Part shown: piece after piece, positions 1 to 5,616 of the stretch
Layout of the letters: each line of letters opens with the position of its first letter
Position numbering within the stretch: position 1 is the stretch's first letter
NCBI GenBank assembly: GCA_027686065.1
Contig: JAQCTH010000048.1
Span: 1-6,786 of the forward strand
DNA length: 6,786 nucleotides
From: Clostridiaceae bacterium AF10-41
GTDB lineage: Bacteria; Bacillota; Clostridia; Clostridiales; Clostridiaceae
Direction of reading: 5' to 3'
Program-made: the position numbers and the translations under genes
Notes under the pieces: model-generated
Database searches by the model: none
Told to the model about the DNA's origin: nothing
Seen by the model: the letters and a program-made list of their open reading frames with translations, nothing else

Positions 1-156
1 TCCTTAACTTAGCACGGTCTTTTTCATAATGTCCTTTACAAGGAGTACATTTTATTGAATAATACGGTATTTTAATAATATTTTTAGTTTTTTTCTCCTT
101 AACACTTCAAGCATATAATTAACAAACTGGAATTTATCAAATAATATATGAAACAT
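1..156 (-). pseudogene. Possible frameshifted ORF fragment, CxxC-containing, runs off the left edge
   Basis: Read on the minus strand, an ATG at 156 overlaps the stop of the upstream methyltransferase gene (TGATG). It gives MFHILFDKFQFVNYMLEVLR and then enters a run of seven A residues (plus-strand T run, 88-94). The frame as written stops shortly after. One extra A would join it to an open frame that runs to the window edge and reads ...KIPYYSIKCTPCKGHYEKDR. The downstream frame has protein-like composition, with a CxxC pair and a charged KGHYEKDRAK stretch, but no start codon of its own. I do not recognise the family. The simplest reading is a gene broken by a one-base slip in the homopolymer, or a sequencing error there. 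Chance open frames in AT-rich DNA cannot be excluded. Continuation to the left of the window is not visible. Confidence 0.3.
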
Positions 157-677
157 CAAATATATCTTCTAACCTTTTCCATATATTTCTTGTATGTTTC
201 TCCAAATCTTTCAATACACCATCTTTCCTCTGAGAGAATAATCCAATGTGAAGAAAATTGGAATATTAAAACTATTGCACCAAATTTTGGTGATTGTGTC
301 AACATAGCACATCCTATAAAACATACAAAATATGATAGATACATAGGATTACGGGAAAACTTATAAACACCATCAGTGTTTAACCCAATATTTGAAGGCA
401 TCGCAAAGTTAGTAATTGAAATTATACACAAGATTAATCCAAGCAAATAGCTGATTAATCCTAAATAAAATTGCCAGGAAAAATCTATTTTAACTATAAG
501 AAAACATAAATATACAACTATTACAACATTTGAAATTTGATATACTAAATATGCTAATTTTTCATACCTAACCATTGGTGGAAAATGAGCTGCACGCTGT
601 ATAGAACTTTTGTTTAAGATTGATGGGATTCCAAACCTTATTAGTAAGAATGGTATCAATAATAAAAAACCATTCAT
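156..677 (-). CDS. ICMT/PEMT-family membrane methyltransferase
   Basis: This is a 173-aa integral membrane protein of the isoprenylcysteine carboxyl methyltransferase / phospholipid methyltransferase superfamily, which transfers a methyl group from S-adenosylmethionine to a lipid-like acceptor at the membrane. The signature half is C-terminal: GVYKFSRNPMY (about 103-113), a membrane hairpin (about 114-148), EERW (150-153) and FGETYKKY (158-165), matching the usual SRNPmY...EE..L...FG..Y..Y pattern. Hydrophobic segments also lie at about 3-18, 42-62 and 70-90. The start is taken at ATG 677, six residues inside the longest GTG frame, because AAGGAG (685-690) sits 7 nt before it and would lie inside the longer frame. 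The length is normal for bacterial members. The substrate cannot be told from sequence: bacteria generally lack prenylated CaaX proteins, so the acceptor is unknown. No lipid-pathway neighbour is present in the window. Confidence 0.88.
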   Translation of the reverse strand: MNGFLLLIPFLLIRFGIPSILNKSSIQRAAHFPPMVRYEKLAYLVYQISNVVIVVYLCFLIVKIDFSWQFYLGLISYLLGLILCIISITNFAMPSNIGLNTDGVYKFSRNPMYLSYFVCFIGCAMLTQSPKFGAIVLIFQFSSHWIILSEERWCIERFGETYKKYMEKVRRYI

Positions 678-741
678 TCTTATTCTCCTTTTCACAATGC
701 TTTCTTAATCATATACATTAGATTCTGTTTTACTGGTAATC

Positions 742-747
742 ATTATA
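742..747 (-). promoter_or_regulatory. Possible -10 element for the methyltransferase gene
   Basis: A perfect TATAAT on the minus strand lies about 65 nt before the ATG at 677. The -35 position holds only TAATTA-like sequence, so this is weak evidence in DNA this AT-rich. A second TGTTATAAT on the same strand at 783-791 is an equally good candidate. Confidence 0.25.
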
Positions 748-837
748 ACTAATTTTAATTTATATAATTAAAATTTAATATTATTATAACATATTTTGTT
801 TTCATATTATAAGAATCATAATTAGCCTAGAATGATT

Positions 838-1077
838 TTATTTTTTTGTTTCTGAATTTAATAGCATTGCTATAACAAAGCATATAATACTTGGTATTAA
901 AAATATTATGCCATGAATTATGTTATAAACAGATAATGGTGTTGAAGCGTAAGGACTATAGTTAGTATAATAATCATAACGTAAATAAACTAAACCTCCA
1001 AAAAAGCATGTCAGTAATATAATCCCAGTTATAAATGAAATCTTTATTAAAATAGATTTCATTCTCTTATTCTCCAT
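838..1077 (-). CDS. Small two-helix membrane protein, function unknown
   Basis: This 79-aa protein has a basic N-terminus (MENKRMKSILIK), a first membrane helix at about 13-32, a Tyr-rich external loop at about 33-51 (YLRYDYYTNYSPY), a second helix at about 52-73 and a short charged tail. Basic residues before helix 1 and after helix 2 predict both ends in the cytoplasm. The ATG at 1077 is supported by AGGTGG 5 nt upstream and by an extended -10 promoter just beyond it. I do not recognise a family and see no catalytic motif. It lies 160 nt upstream of the methyltransferase gene on the same strand. Cotranscription is possible but not shown, since TATAAT sequences in the gap could drive the downstream gene separately. 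It is probably a real gene because of the start signals and well-formed topology. Confidence 0.7.
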   Translation of the reverse strand: MENKRMKSILIKISFITGIILLTCFFGGLVYLRYDYYTNYSPYASTPLSVYNIIHGIIFLIPSIICFVIAMLLNSETKK

Positions 1078-1428
1078 TATTCCACCTCTTTTTACTATTA
1101 CAAAACAATTATAACATATCTTGTAAATACTGTACTATTCAATTTTAAAAGATCATACTTTCTTAATTAGTTCGCTATATTATCAAATTGTCTAATATAT
1201 TTGTATTACGACGTAAAAACACTACAAAACTCAATTATGAATAATGCAGTGTTTTAAGTAATTATTTGTTTTTTATTGTTGTGACATTAAATATGAAGAT
1301 ACCGAGTTAATAATTTAACTTTGTTCACCCCTCAGTTTGTTTAGTAATATTATTTCCCATATATTTTAGAGTCCAAGGACAATTTATCAAACATTTTAAA
1401 ATATTTAATCTATATTTTTCTTATAACG
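1078..1428. other. Non-coding stretch with a weak inverted repeat
   Basis: These 351 bases hold the promoter of the 79-aa gene at one end and no gene I can support. AAAACACT (1216-1223) and AGTGTTTT (1248-1255) form an 8-bp inverted repeat with a 24-nt loop. The T-run on its plus-strand side is only part of the stem, so it is a poor terminator. On the minus strand a 14-codon frame (1394 to 1350, MFDKLSLDSKIYGK) lacks a ribosome binding site. A second short frame ending ...NNITKQTEG overlaps it one register away. Together these might be the decayed end of a gene, or nothing. Confidence 0.4.
1108..1116 (-). promoter_or_regulatory. Extended -10 promoter for the 79-aa membrane protein gene
   Basis: The minus strand reads TGTTATAAT, a perfect -10 hexamer with the TGn extension, about 30 nt before the start codon at 1077. 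It is followed at the right distance by AGGTGG. There is no good -35, which extended -10 promoters can do without. Confidence 0.45.
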
Positions 1429-1632
1429 CTATTTAAAATCTTTATCTACGGCCTTAATCTTTTGCATAATAATTGTGCCCCAGTTTGGACCGTATTGCTT
1501 TTCTAAACCTTCTATCATAGACTTGTAATATCTATCACTTAAAGCTTCAAGTTCTTCTTCTGTGCTTGGGTAATTTAAACAAATAGCTGTTAAATCACTT
1601 TTGTCACTTTTAAACTCTTTACTACAGGCCAT
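1429..1632 (-). CDS. Small soluble protein of unknown function (67 aa)
   Basis: This 67-aa protein has no signal peptide or membrane segment. It has a charged N-terminal part with cysteines at 3 and 18, an acidic TEEELEALSD segment (24-33) that should be helical, then YYKSMIEGLEKQYGPNWGT (35-53) and a basic tail. Charged residues make up about a third of the protein and are nearly balanced. The ATG at 1632 has a strong AAGGAG (1641-1646) 8 nt upstream, which is the main evidence that it is real. A TATACT sequence on the minus strand at 1664-1669 could be a -10, though without a -35. The nearest downstream gene on this strand is 351 nt away, so it looks monocistronic. I do not recognise the family. 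It stands divergent from the recombinase gene with about 270 nt between them, and nothing in the sequence links the two functionally. Confidence 0.65.
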   Translation of the reverse strand: MACSKEFKSDKSDLTAICLNYPSTEEELEALSDRYYKSMIEGLEKQYGPNWGTIIMQKIKAVDKDFK

Positions 1633-1693
1633 AATCTATACTCCTTAAAACTATTTCTAATCTAGTATATTTTTATAAAAATTATTGGTTACT

Positions 1694-1723
1694 CCTATTA
1701 AGTCTTTATAGGATTTTAATAGG
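1694..1723. repeat. 8-bp inverted repeat, possible binding or recombination site
   Basis: CCTATTAA (1694-1701) and TTAATAGG (1716-1723) are perfect inverted copies separated by 14 bases, in the gap between the 67-aa gene and the recombinase gene. A 10-bp palindrome, ATAAGCTTAT, follows at 1746-1755. Serine recombinase attachment sites are imperfect inverted repeats of this general size, so the site is a candidate. Repeats this short also arise by chance in AT-rich DNA. Confidence 0.25.
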
Positions 1724-1749
1724 CTTATATACTTCTTCCAATTAAATAA

Positions 1750-1842
1750 GCTTATCCATAGTTCATGATGAAAATAAGTACAAGTCTATAAAAGAAGATT
1801 TTATGAATAAAGAAATACAATATAACCAGTGTACTGTGTAGT
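1750..1842 (+). pseudogene. Possible gene remnant upstream of the recombinase
   Basis: One plus-strand frame, closed upstream by a TAA at 1743-1745, reads ...SIVHDENKYKSIKEDFMN and continues KEIQYNQCTV to a TAG at 1840-1842. The composition is protein-like (charged, few rare patterns), but there is no start codon with a ribosome binding site. The frame next to it just upstream reads DFNRLIYFFQLNKL before its own stop. This could be the C-terminal end of an older gene interrupted by frameshifts or by insertion of the recombinase element. I do not recognise the protein, and chance is a real alternative. Confidence 0.2.
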
Positions 1843-1903
1843 TCTAATAAATTAATTAACCTTTATAGTTTAACCAACATCAATTTAATTTTTAAGAGTT
1901 TTA

Positions 1904-3523
1904 GTGAATAGTATATACAAAGGGGTGATTAAAATTAGAGCTGCAATATATGTTAGAAAATCTAGATTATCAGAAAAAGGTGAATCTATTAATAACCAAA
2001 TAGAATTATGTAAAAAGTATTTTTCTAATCTTCACCTAGAAGACAATATTGAGTTTATTATATATCAAGATGAAGGCTTTAGTGGTGGAAATATTAATAG
2101 ACCTGAGTTTCAAAAATTAATTAAAGATGTTAAAAAGAGAAGATTTAATTATTTAGTTTGCTATAAGCTTGATAGAATTTCAAGAAATGTAGCTGACTTT
2201 ACTTCTACTCTTAAAATTTTAGAAGAAAATAATGTAAACTTTATTTCTATAACTGAACAATTTGATACAACTTCTGTTATGGGTAGAGCTATGATTAATA
2301 TATCTGCAACTTTTGCTCAAATGGAGCGTGAAACTATTGCTGAAAGAATAAGAGATAATATGCTTGAACTTTCTAAAACTGGTAGATGGCTAGGTGGTAC
2401 TTGCCCATTAGGTTTTAAATCTATTCCTATTACCTATGAAAGTAATGGCCATAAAAAGAAAATGTATTCTCTTGAAGTTATAGATGAAGAAATTGAAATA
2501 GTAAAACTTATTTATGATATGTATATTGAGAAACATAGTTGCAGCCCTATTGCTCGTTATCTATGTACTAATAGCATTAAAGGAAAAAATGGTGGTGATT
2601 TTAGCCGTAATTCAGTATTACAGATATTAACTAATCCTGTGTATTGTACTGCTGATAAAAAAGCTTTTGAATATTTTAAATCTAAAGGCTCTACCATTGA
2701 AGGCAATGCTAATTCTAGTAATGGTATTATGGCTTATAACAAGCGTAAAAATGGTAGGAAGGATAATTCTATGGATCAATGGATAATTTCAACTGGAGGC
2801 CATTTAGGGGTAATTCCTTCTGATAAATGGATACAATGTCAGCAAATATTAGATGCTGTAAGAAAAAAATCTAATAATAAATCTGGTACTGGTAATAAGT
2901 TTTTATTATCAGGATTATTAAAATGTGAACATTGTGGTTCTTCTATGTGCTCCTGGAGTAGAAATAATCCTAAGAACAATAAATATGAAAGATATTATAG
3001 ATGTGAGCTTAAAAATAGAGCATCTAAAAGATGTACTTGCAGAATGTTAAATTCAGATAAAGCTGAAGCTTTTGTAATAGATCTATTAAAAAACTTTAAT
3101 ATAAAAATGCTTGATAATTTTAAAAGTAAATCAAATTCTATTAACGCTGCAAGTATTGAAAAAGAAAAAAATCTATTAAATAAATCTTTAAATGAAAATA
3201 ATAAAATTATCTCTGGACTTATAAAAAAGATAGCTTTACTTGATGATATTGATATTCTTAAAGCTATTCAAAGTGAAATTAAGACTTTAAAAAATGATAA
3301 CGAAGTTATTGAAAAAAACATAAATGATTTATCTATAAAATCCTTCATTGTTGAAGATGAAACAGAAAATAAAAAAGCCTTCATAGAAAGCTTAAATTTA
3401 TTTAAAAACACTATTGATTTTATAGATGATGTTGAAATAAAAAGAAATATGATAAAAAATTTAGTTGAGTACTTTACTTATAATAGTGATACAAAGCAAA
3501 TTAAATTTAAAATAAGGCTGTAG
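1904..3523 (+). CDS. Large serine recombinase (site-specific integrase/excisionase type)
   Basis: This 539-aa protein cuts and rejoins DNA at specific sites through a covalent phosphoserine link, as in TnpX/TndX, SpoIVCA and phage integrases. The N-terminal resolvase domain (about 12-155) shows YVRKS with nucleophile Ser20, EGFSGG (57-62), LDRISR with arginines 91 and 94, and the QMERETIAERIR helix start (139-150). The recombinase domain follows (about 165-325). A zinc ribbon comes next (about 335-385; C341, C344, C367 and C377 or C379), then a Lys/Glu/Asn-rich coiled coil (about 410-500) and a short C-terminal segment. Every expected active-site residue is present, so it looks intact and of usual length. 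The GTG at 1904 is the only ordinary start upstream of the domain, but its ribosome binding site is poor; see the site at 1919-1936. No excisionase, relaxase or cargo gene accompanies it. A hairpin terminator follows the stop. Confidence 0.93.
   Translation: MNSIYKGVIKIRAAIYVRKSRLSEKGESINNQIELCKKYFSNLHLEDNIEFIIYQDEGFSGGNINRPEFQKLIKDVKKRRFNYLVCYKLDRISRNVADFTSTLKILEENNVNFISITEQFDTTSVMGRAMINISATFAQMERETIAERIRDNMLELSKTGRWLGGTCPLGFKSIPITYESNGHKKKMYSLEVIDEEIEIVKLIYDMYIEKHSCSPIARYLCTNSIKGKNGGDFSRNSVLQILTNPVYCTADKKAFEYFKSKGSTIEGNANSSNGIMAYNKRKNGRKDNSMDQWIISTGGHLGVIPSDKWIQCQQILDAVRKKSNNKSGTGNKFLLSGLLKCEHCGSSMCSWSRNNPKNNKYERYYRCELKNRASKRCTCRMLNSDKAEAFVIDLLKNFNIKMLDNFKSKSNSINAASIEKEKNLLNKSLNENNKIISGLIKKIALLDDIDILKAIQSEIKTLKNDNEVIEKNINDLSIKSFIVEDETENKKAFIESLNLFKNTIDFIDDVEIKRNMIKNLVEYFTYNSDTKQIKFKIRL
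1919..1936 (+). promoter_or_regulatory. Strong ribosome binding site facing an ATT codon in the recombinase gene
   Basis: AAAGGGGTG (1919-1927) is an almost full match to the 16S anti-Shine-Dalgarno complement. Six bases later, exactly where a start codon should be, stands ATT (1934-1936), followed by AGAGCTGCAATATATGTT (RAAIYV). Family members normally begin M-x-AAIY. The true ancestral start was probably ATG here, now ATT. Translation may use ATT inefficiently or begin at the upstream GTG at 1904, which adds ten residues. Confidence 0.55.
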
Positions 3524-3540
3524 TCTACCAGTCATGATTA

Positions 3541-3568
3541 AAAACAGGTCAGTAGATTGACCTGTTTT
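3541..3568. terminator. Bidirectional rho-independent terminator between convergent genes
   Basis: AAAACAGGTCA and TGACCTGTTTT form a perfect 11-bp stem with the 6-base loop GTAGAT. T-tracts follow on both strands (TTTTATT to the right, TTTTTAAT to the left). It lies 18 nt after the recombinase stop and about 38 nt after the stop of the leftward gene at 3606, so it can end both transcripts. Confidence 0.9.
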
Positions 3569-3605
3569 ATTCCCATCAACAGCTAGCTATTTATTAAAGC
3601 TAACT

Positions 3606-4430
3606 TTATAGAATTAACAATATACCAACAATAAAGCTAACTGTATTAGCGCATAAAGAATATAAAGTTATACGCTTCTTATTTTGAGGCCTTAAATATT
3701 TTCTAAATAAAATAGTCTCTGATACAAATATTGGTATTTCTAAAAATAGATATATCCCAAATCCCCCTAATACTCCATGTTTCAAAGTAATAGCTATTAT
3801 TATCAAATTTAAAAATAACTGAGTCCCAATATTTATTATTAAAAAAGGTTTATAGTTTTCCTTTAATTTAAACTTAAATAACTTTAATATTATTCCTTCA
3901 ATAATTAAAGTACAAATACAAGCGAATAAGAATTGAAAAGTTATATTAACTATAATTGCCTTTTGGGTTAATGCATTATTTTTAAAATCATAATATACTA
4001 CTGAATTGAAAGTATTTGTTTCAATAATATCTGAGGTGACTATCTCATTATCAGAAGTAACAATGATAATTCGAAATATATCTGGAACTCCAACATATCC
4101 AAAATCGTGTATCATTTCATTTTTATTAGATATCCCTATTAACTCTCCTGTTAATGGTACTCTTGTTCCTGTTACTTTCGCAGCTCTCCAATTACCATCT
4201 CTATAATTACTCAGAATTTGTAATTTTTCTGAATCATATCTACTCTCATCCAGCCAAATATATCCATTATCTGCTGGATAATCAACTAACAAATCTAAAT
4301 AATATTCTTCTTCTGGCGCATTTTTAACTATAATCTTTAGGCTAGGTTTAGGTCCCATATCAGCTTGTACATATCGAGTATTGGTAAGAATTAAAATAAT
4401 AGTTATAATAGGTATAATAAATTTTTTCAT
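3606..4430 (-). CDS. Membrane protein with signal peptide and external N-terminal domain, function unknown
   Basis: This 274-aa protein has a signal peptide at 1-23 (MKKFIIPIITIILILTN..., cleavage likely after VQA), so the mature N-terminus would start DMGPKPS. An external domain of about 130 residues follows (24-155), beta-rich in appearance, with YYLDLLVDYPADNGYIWLDE (43-62) and FGYVGVPDIFRIIIVTSD (110-127). Four membrane helices come next, at about 157-182, 195-216, 220-242 and 254-274. The third carries acidic residues (E231, E238) inside or at the edge of the membrane. The start is taken at ATG 4430, because GGAGG (4436-4440) lies 5 nt before it; a longer GTG frame would place this ribosome binding site inside the gene. 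I recall similar DMGPKPS proteins in gut and soil Firmicutes but no assigned function. It lies 62 nt downstream of the four-helix membrane protein gene, probably in the same transcript, and ends at the bidirectional terminator. Confidence 0.85.
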   Translation of the reverse strand: MKKFIIPIITIILILTNTRYVQADMGPKPSLKIIVKNAPEEEYYLDLLVDYPADNGYIWLDESRYDSEKLQILSNYRDGNWRAAKVTGTRVPLTGELIGISNKNEMIHDFGYVGVPDIFRIIIVTSDNEIVTSDIIETNTFNSVVYYDFKNNALTQKAIIVNITFQFLFACICTLIIEGIILKLFKFKLKENYKPFLIINIGTQLFLNLIIIAITLKHGVLGGFGIYLFLEIPIFVSETILFRKYLRPQNKKRITLYSLCANTVSFIVGILLIL

Positions 4431-4445
4431 TTCTTCCTCCACAAT

Positions 4446-4463
4446 TTCTATTTTCTAATAGAA
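4446..4463. repeat. Weak hairpin between two leftward membrane-protein genes
   Basis: TTCTATT and AATAGAA form a 7-bp stem with a 4-base loop in the 62-nt gap. It contains only two G-C-type pairs and has no T-tract, so it is unlikely to terminate transcription. At most it could affect message processing. Confidence 0.25.
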
Positions 4464-4492
4464 GTAATATATTGAATGCTATTATTAAACCA

Positions 4493-4990
4493 CTATCTAT
4501 AAAATTTATTCTCTAATTTAGCTATTTTCTTTATGACACTATTTTCAGGAAACTTACTTTCTAAATTTGTTATAATCTTCAAAATAATATTAGTCGGAAA
4601 TAATTGTTGTTTTAACAGTATAAGAGTTGATAAAAAAGCTTGTACCAATCCTATTATAAAAAATATAACGTGTAAATGAACAATTGATCTAAGCATTATA
4701 CATTGAACAATAATCCATATTACTAAGGCCCAGCTAAAAGTACTACTTATATAACCCTGATATTTAGATTTAAAATGCATAGTCACAGCACTAAGTATAT
4801 TTCCAAGTCCAATTACTGTTAATAAAATAATTCCTGGTATAAGAAAATTAGTGAAAGGTGAATTTTTTAACATGTCCGTTGGCACTCCACCTGGTTCTAT
4901 AGGATTAAGAATAGCCATACTTCCCCCTGCCATAGCTCCTACTCCTACAAATACATGTAAAATAAATAATAAGTTATATACTTTTTTCAT
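4493..4990 (-). CDS. Conserved four-helix membrane protein, function unknown
   Basis: This 165-aa protein has membrane helices at about 5-28, 48-70, 80-100 and 105-127, followed by an amphipathic, charged C-terminal tail (128-165). The N-terminal pattern ILHVFVGVGAMAGGSMAILNP (10-30), then SPFTNFLIPGIILLTVIGLG (44-63), resembles a widespread group of small uncharacterised bacterial membrane proteins. I know no biochemical role for them. Histidines in the membrane segments (H12, H105, H107) are worth noting, but no cofactor motif is clear. The tail contains two similar nonamers spaced 16 residues apart (IITNLESKF 139-147 and KIAKLENKF 155-163), consistent with a helix lying on the membrane. 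The ATG at 4990 is well supported by AAGGGGC 8 nt upstream and by an extended -10 promoter. It is likely the first gene of a two-gene unit with the 274-aa protein. Confidence 0.85.
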   Translation of the reverse strand: MKKVYNLLFILHVFVGVGAMAGGSMAILNPIEPGGVPTDMLKNSPFTNFLIPGIILLTVIGLGNILSAVTMHFKSKYQGYISSTFSWALVIWIIVQCIMLRSIVHLHVIFFIIGLVQAFLSTLILLKQQLFPTNIILKIITNLESKFPENSVIKKIAKLENKFYR

Positions 4991-5048
4991 TTCTATTTGC
5001 CCCTTAAATTATTATAAGATTATTCTAACATCTTACTATTATAAAGTA

Positions 5049-5057
5049 ATTATACCA
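5049..5057 (-). promoter_or_regulatory. Extended -10 promoter for the two-gene membrane-protein unit
   Basis: The minus strand reads TATGGTATAATT, with a perfect TATAAT preceded by TGG (extended -10), about 60 nt before the start codon at 4990. Other TATAAT-like hexamers occur nearer the gene (for example TTATAATAATTTAAGGGG), so the exact start point is uncertain. Confidence 0.4.
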
Positions 5058-5135
5058 TAATCTTCTAACGGATTAATATTTATGTTTCAAAAAACAAATT
5101 TATTTATTATACTAAAATATAGTAATTTCAATGTT

Positions 5136-5399
5136 TCACCTCTGTTGTGTATAAGAATATGTTGCATCTGCACCTTGCCCTGTTGATAAGTCTATCTCTA
5201 TTCCTTCTTCTTCAAACAGCCCTTCATTTATAGCTACATACATAGGTGCATAAAAAACTGAACGAACTACTTCATTTAATCTAACTTTGGTTAATTCGTT
5301 TTTAGAACTTTCATTATTTTTTTTGCATGATATAAAACTAAAGCTTGTAATTCCTATTAAGGCTATTACTGATGCTATTTTTATTAATTTACTTTTCAT
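5136..5399 (-). pseudogene. Truncated ABC-transporter substrate-binding lipoprotein (NMT1/SsuA-like)
   Basis: The 87-residue frame begins as a typical solute-binding lipoprotein. It has a basic start (MKSKLIK), a hydrophobic core, the lipobox-like FISC with lipidation Cys25, and a polar linker. The N-terminal lobe of the NMT1/THI5/SsuA family follows: VRLNEVVRSVFYAPMYVAIN (39-58), then EGLFEEEGIEIDLSTGQGAD (59-78). Relatives use this fold to bind thiamin precursors, sulfonates, nitrate or similar small molecules. They are normally 300 residues or more. Here similarity ends near T80 (about position 5160), and the frame closes seven residues later with YSYTQQR. The rest of the protein, the permease and the ATPase are all absent, so the gene is a 5' stub left by a deletion. 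The start is intact, with AAGGAGG followed by TTTAA and ATG, and a promoter is present. A short lipoprotein could therefore still be made. Confidence 0.85.
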
Positions 5400-5436
5400 T
5401 TAAACCTCCTTATTTTGTTAATCTATACTATGATTT

Positions 5437-5466
5437 ATAATATGACACCACAACATATTTTGTTAA
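5437..5466 (-). promoter_or_regulatory. Promoter of the truncated lipoprotein gene
   Basis: On the minus strand TTAACA (5461-5466) and TATTAT (5437-5442) are spaced by 18 bases, a fair sigma-A pair. This places the transcription start about 30 nt before the ATG at 5399. I find no riboswitch-like structure in the short leader. Confidence 0.45.
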
Positions 5467-5557
5467 AAAATAAGATTTTTTAATTTAAATTATCGATATT
5501 ATGTATTTTTTCAAAAATTAAATACTGAAAACCCTTCTTGTAAATTTTATTATTTCA

Positions 5558-5586
5558 TTTACATCTTTATTTAATAGTGATAAATT
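5558..5586 (+). promoter_or_regulatory. Promoter of lrgAB
   Basis: TTTACA (5558-5563) and TAAATT (5581-5586) are spaced by 17 bases, with a TGA extension directly before the -10. The transcription start would fall near 5593, giving a short leader that contains the AAGGAGGT ribosome binding site (5603-5610). No clear operator repeat is visible. Confidence 0.5.
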
Positions 5587-5616
5587 ATTAGTTGGATAGT
5601 TTAAGGAGGTTTGAAA

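Noticed and set aside
148..366. Plus-strand open frame of 72 codons
   Set aside because: It lies antisense within the methyltransferase gene, has no ribosome binding site, and its translation has no domain character.
788..800. 13-base sequence AACATATTTTGTT occurring also at 5452-5464
   Set aside because: Exact repeats of this length are expected several times by chance in 6.8 kb of such AT-rich DNA, and the two contexts share nothing else.
1350..1394. Minus-strand 14-codon peptide (MFDKLSLDSKIYGK), considered as a small peptide gene
   Set aside because: There is no Shine-Dalgarno sequence before the ATG, no export or processing motif, and no partner gene.
1861..1870. CTTTATAG shared by the left (1861) and right (3604) flanks of the recombinase, considered as an attachment-site duplication
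   Set aside because: It is only eight bases, occurs again near 1704, and the surrounding bases do not align.
4006..4206. Plus-strand open frame of 66 codons
   Set aside because: It is the antisense shadow of the external domain of the 274-aa membrane protein and lacks start signals.
4851..5060. Plus-strand open frame of 69 codons
   Set aside because: It is antisense to the N-terminal part of the four-helix membrane protein and its promoter region, with no ribosome binding site.
5400..5616. Possible riboswitch in the divergent region between the lipoprotein stub and lrgA
   Set aside because: No conserved paired structure or thiamin-type motif could be seen. The region is explained by two promoters and two ribosome binding sites.
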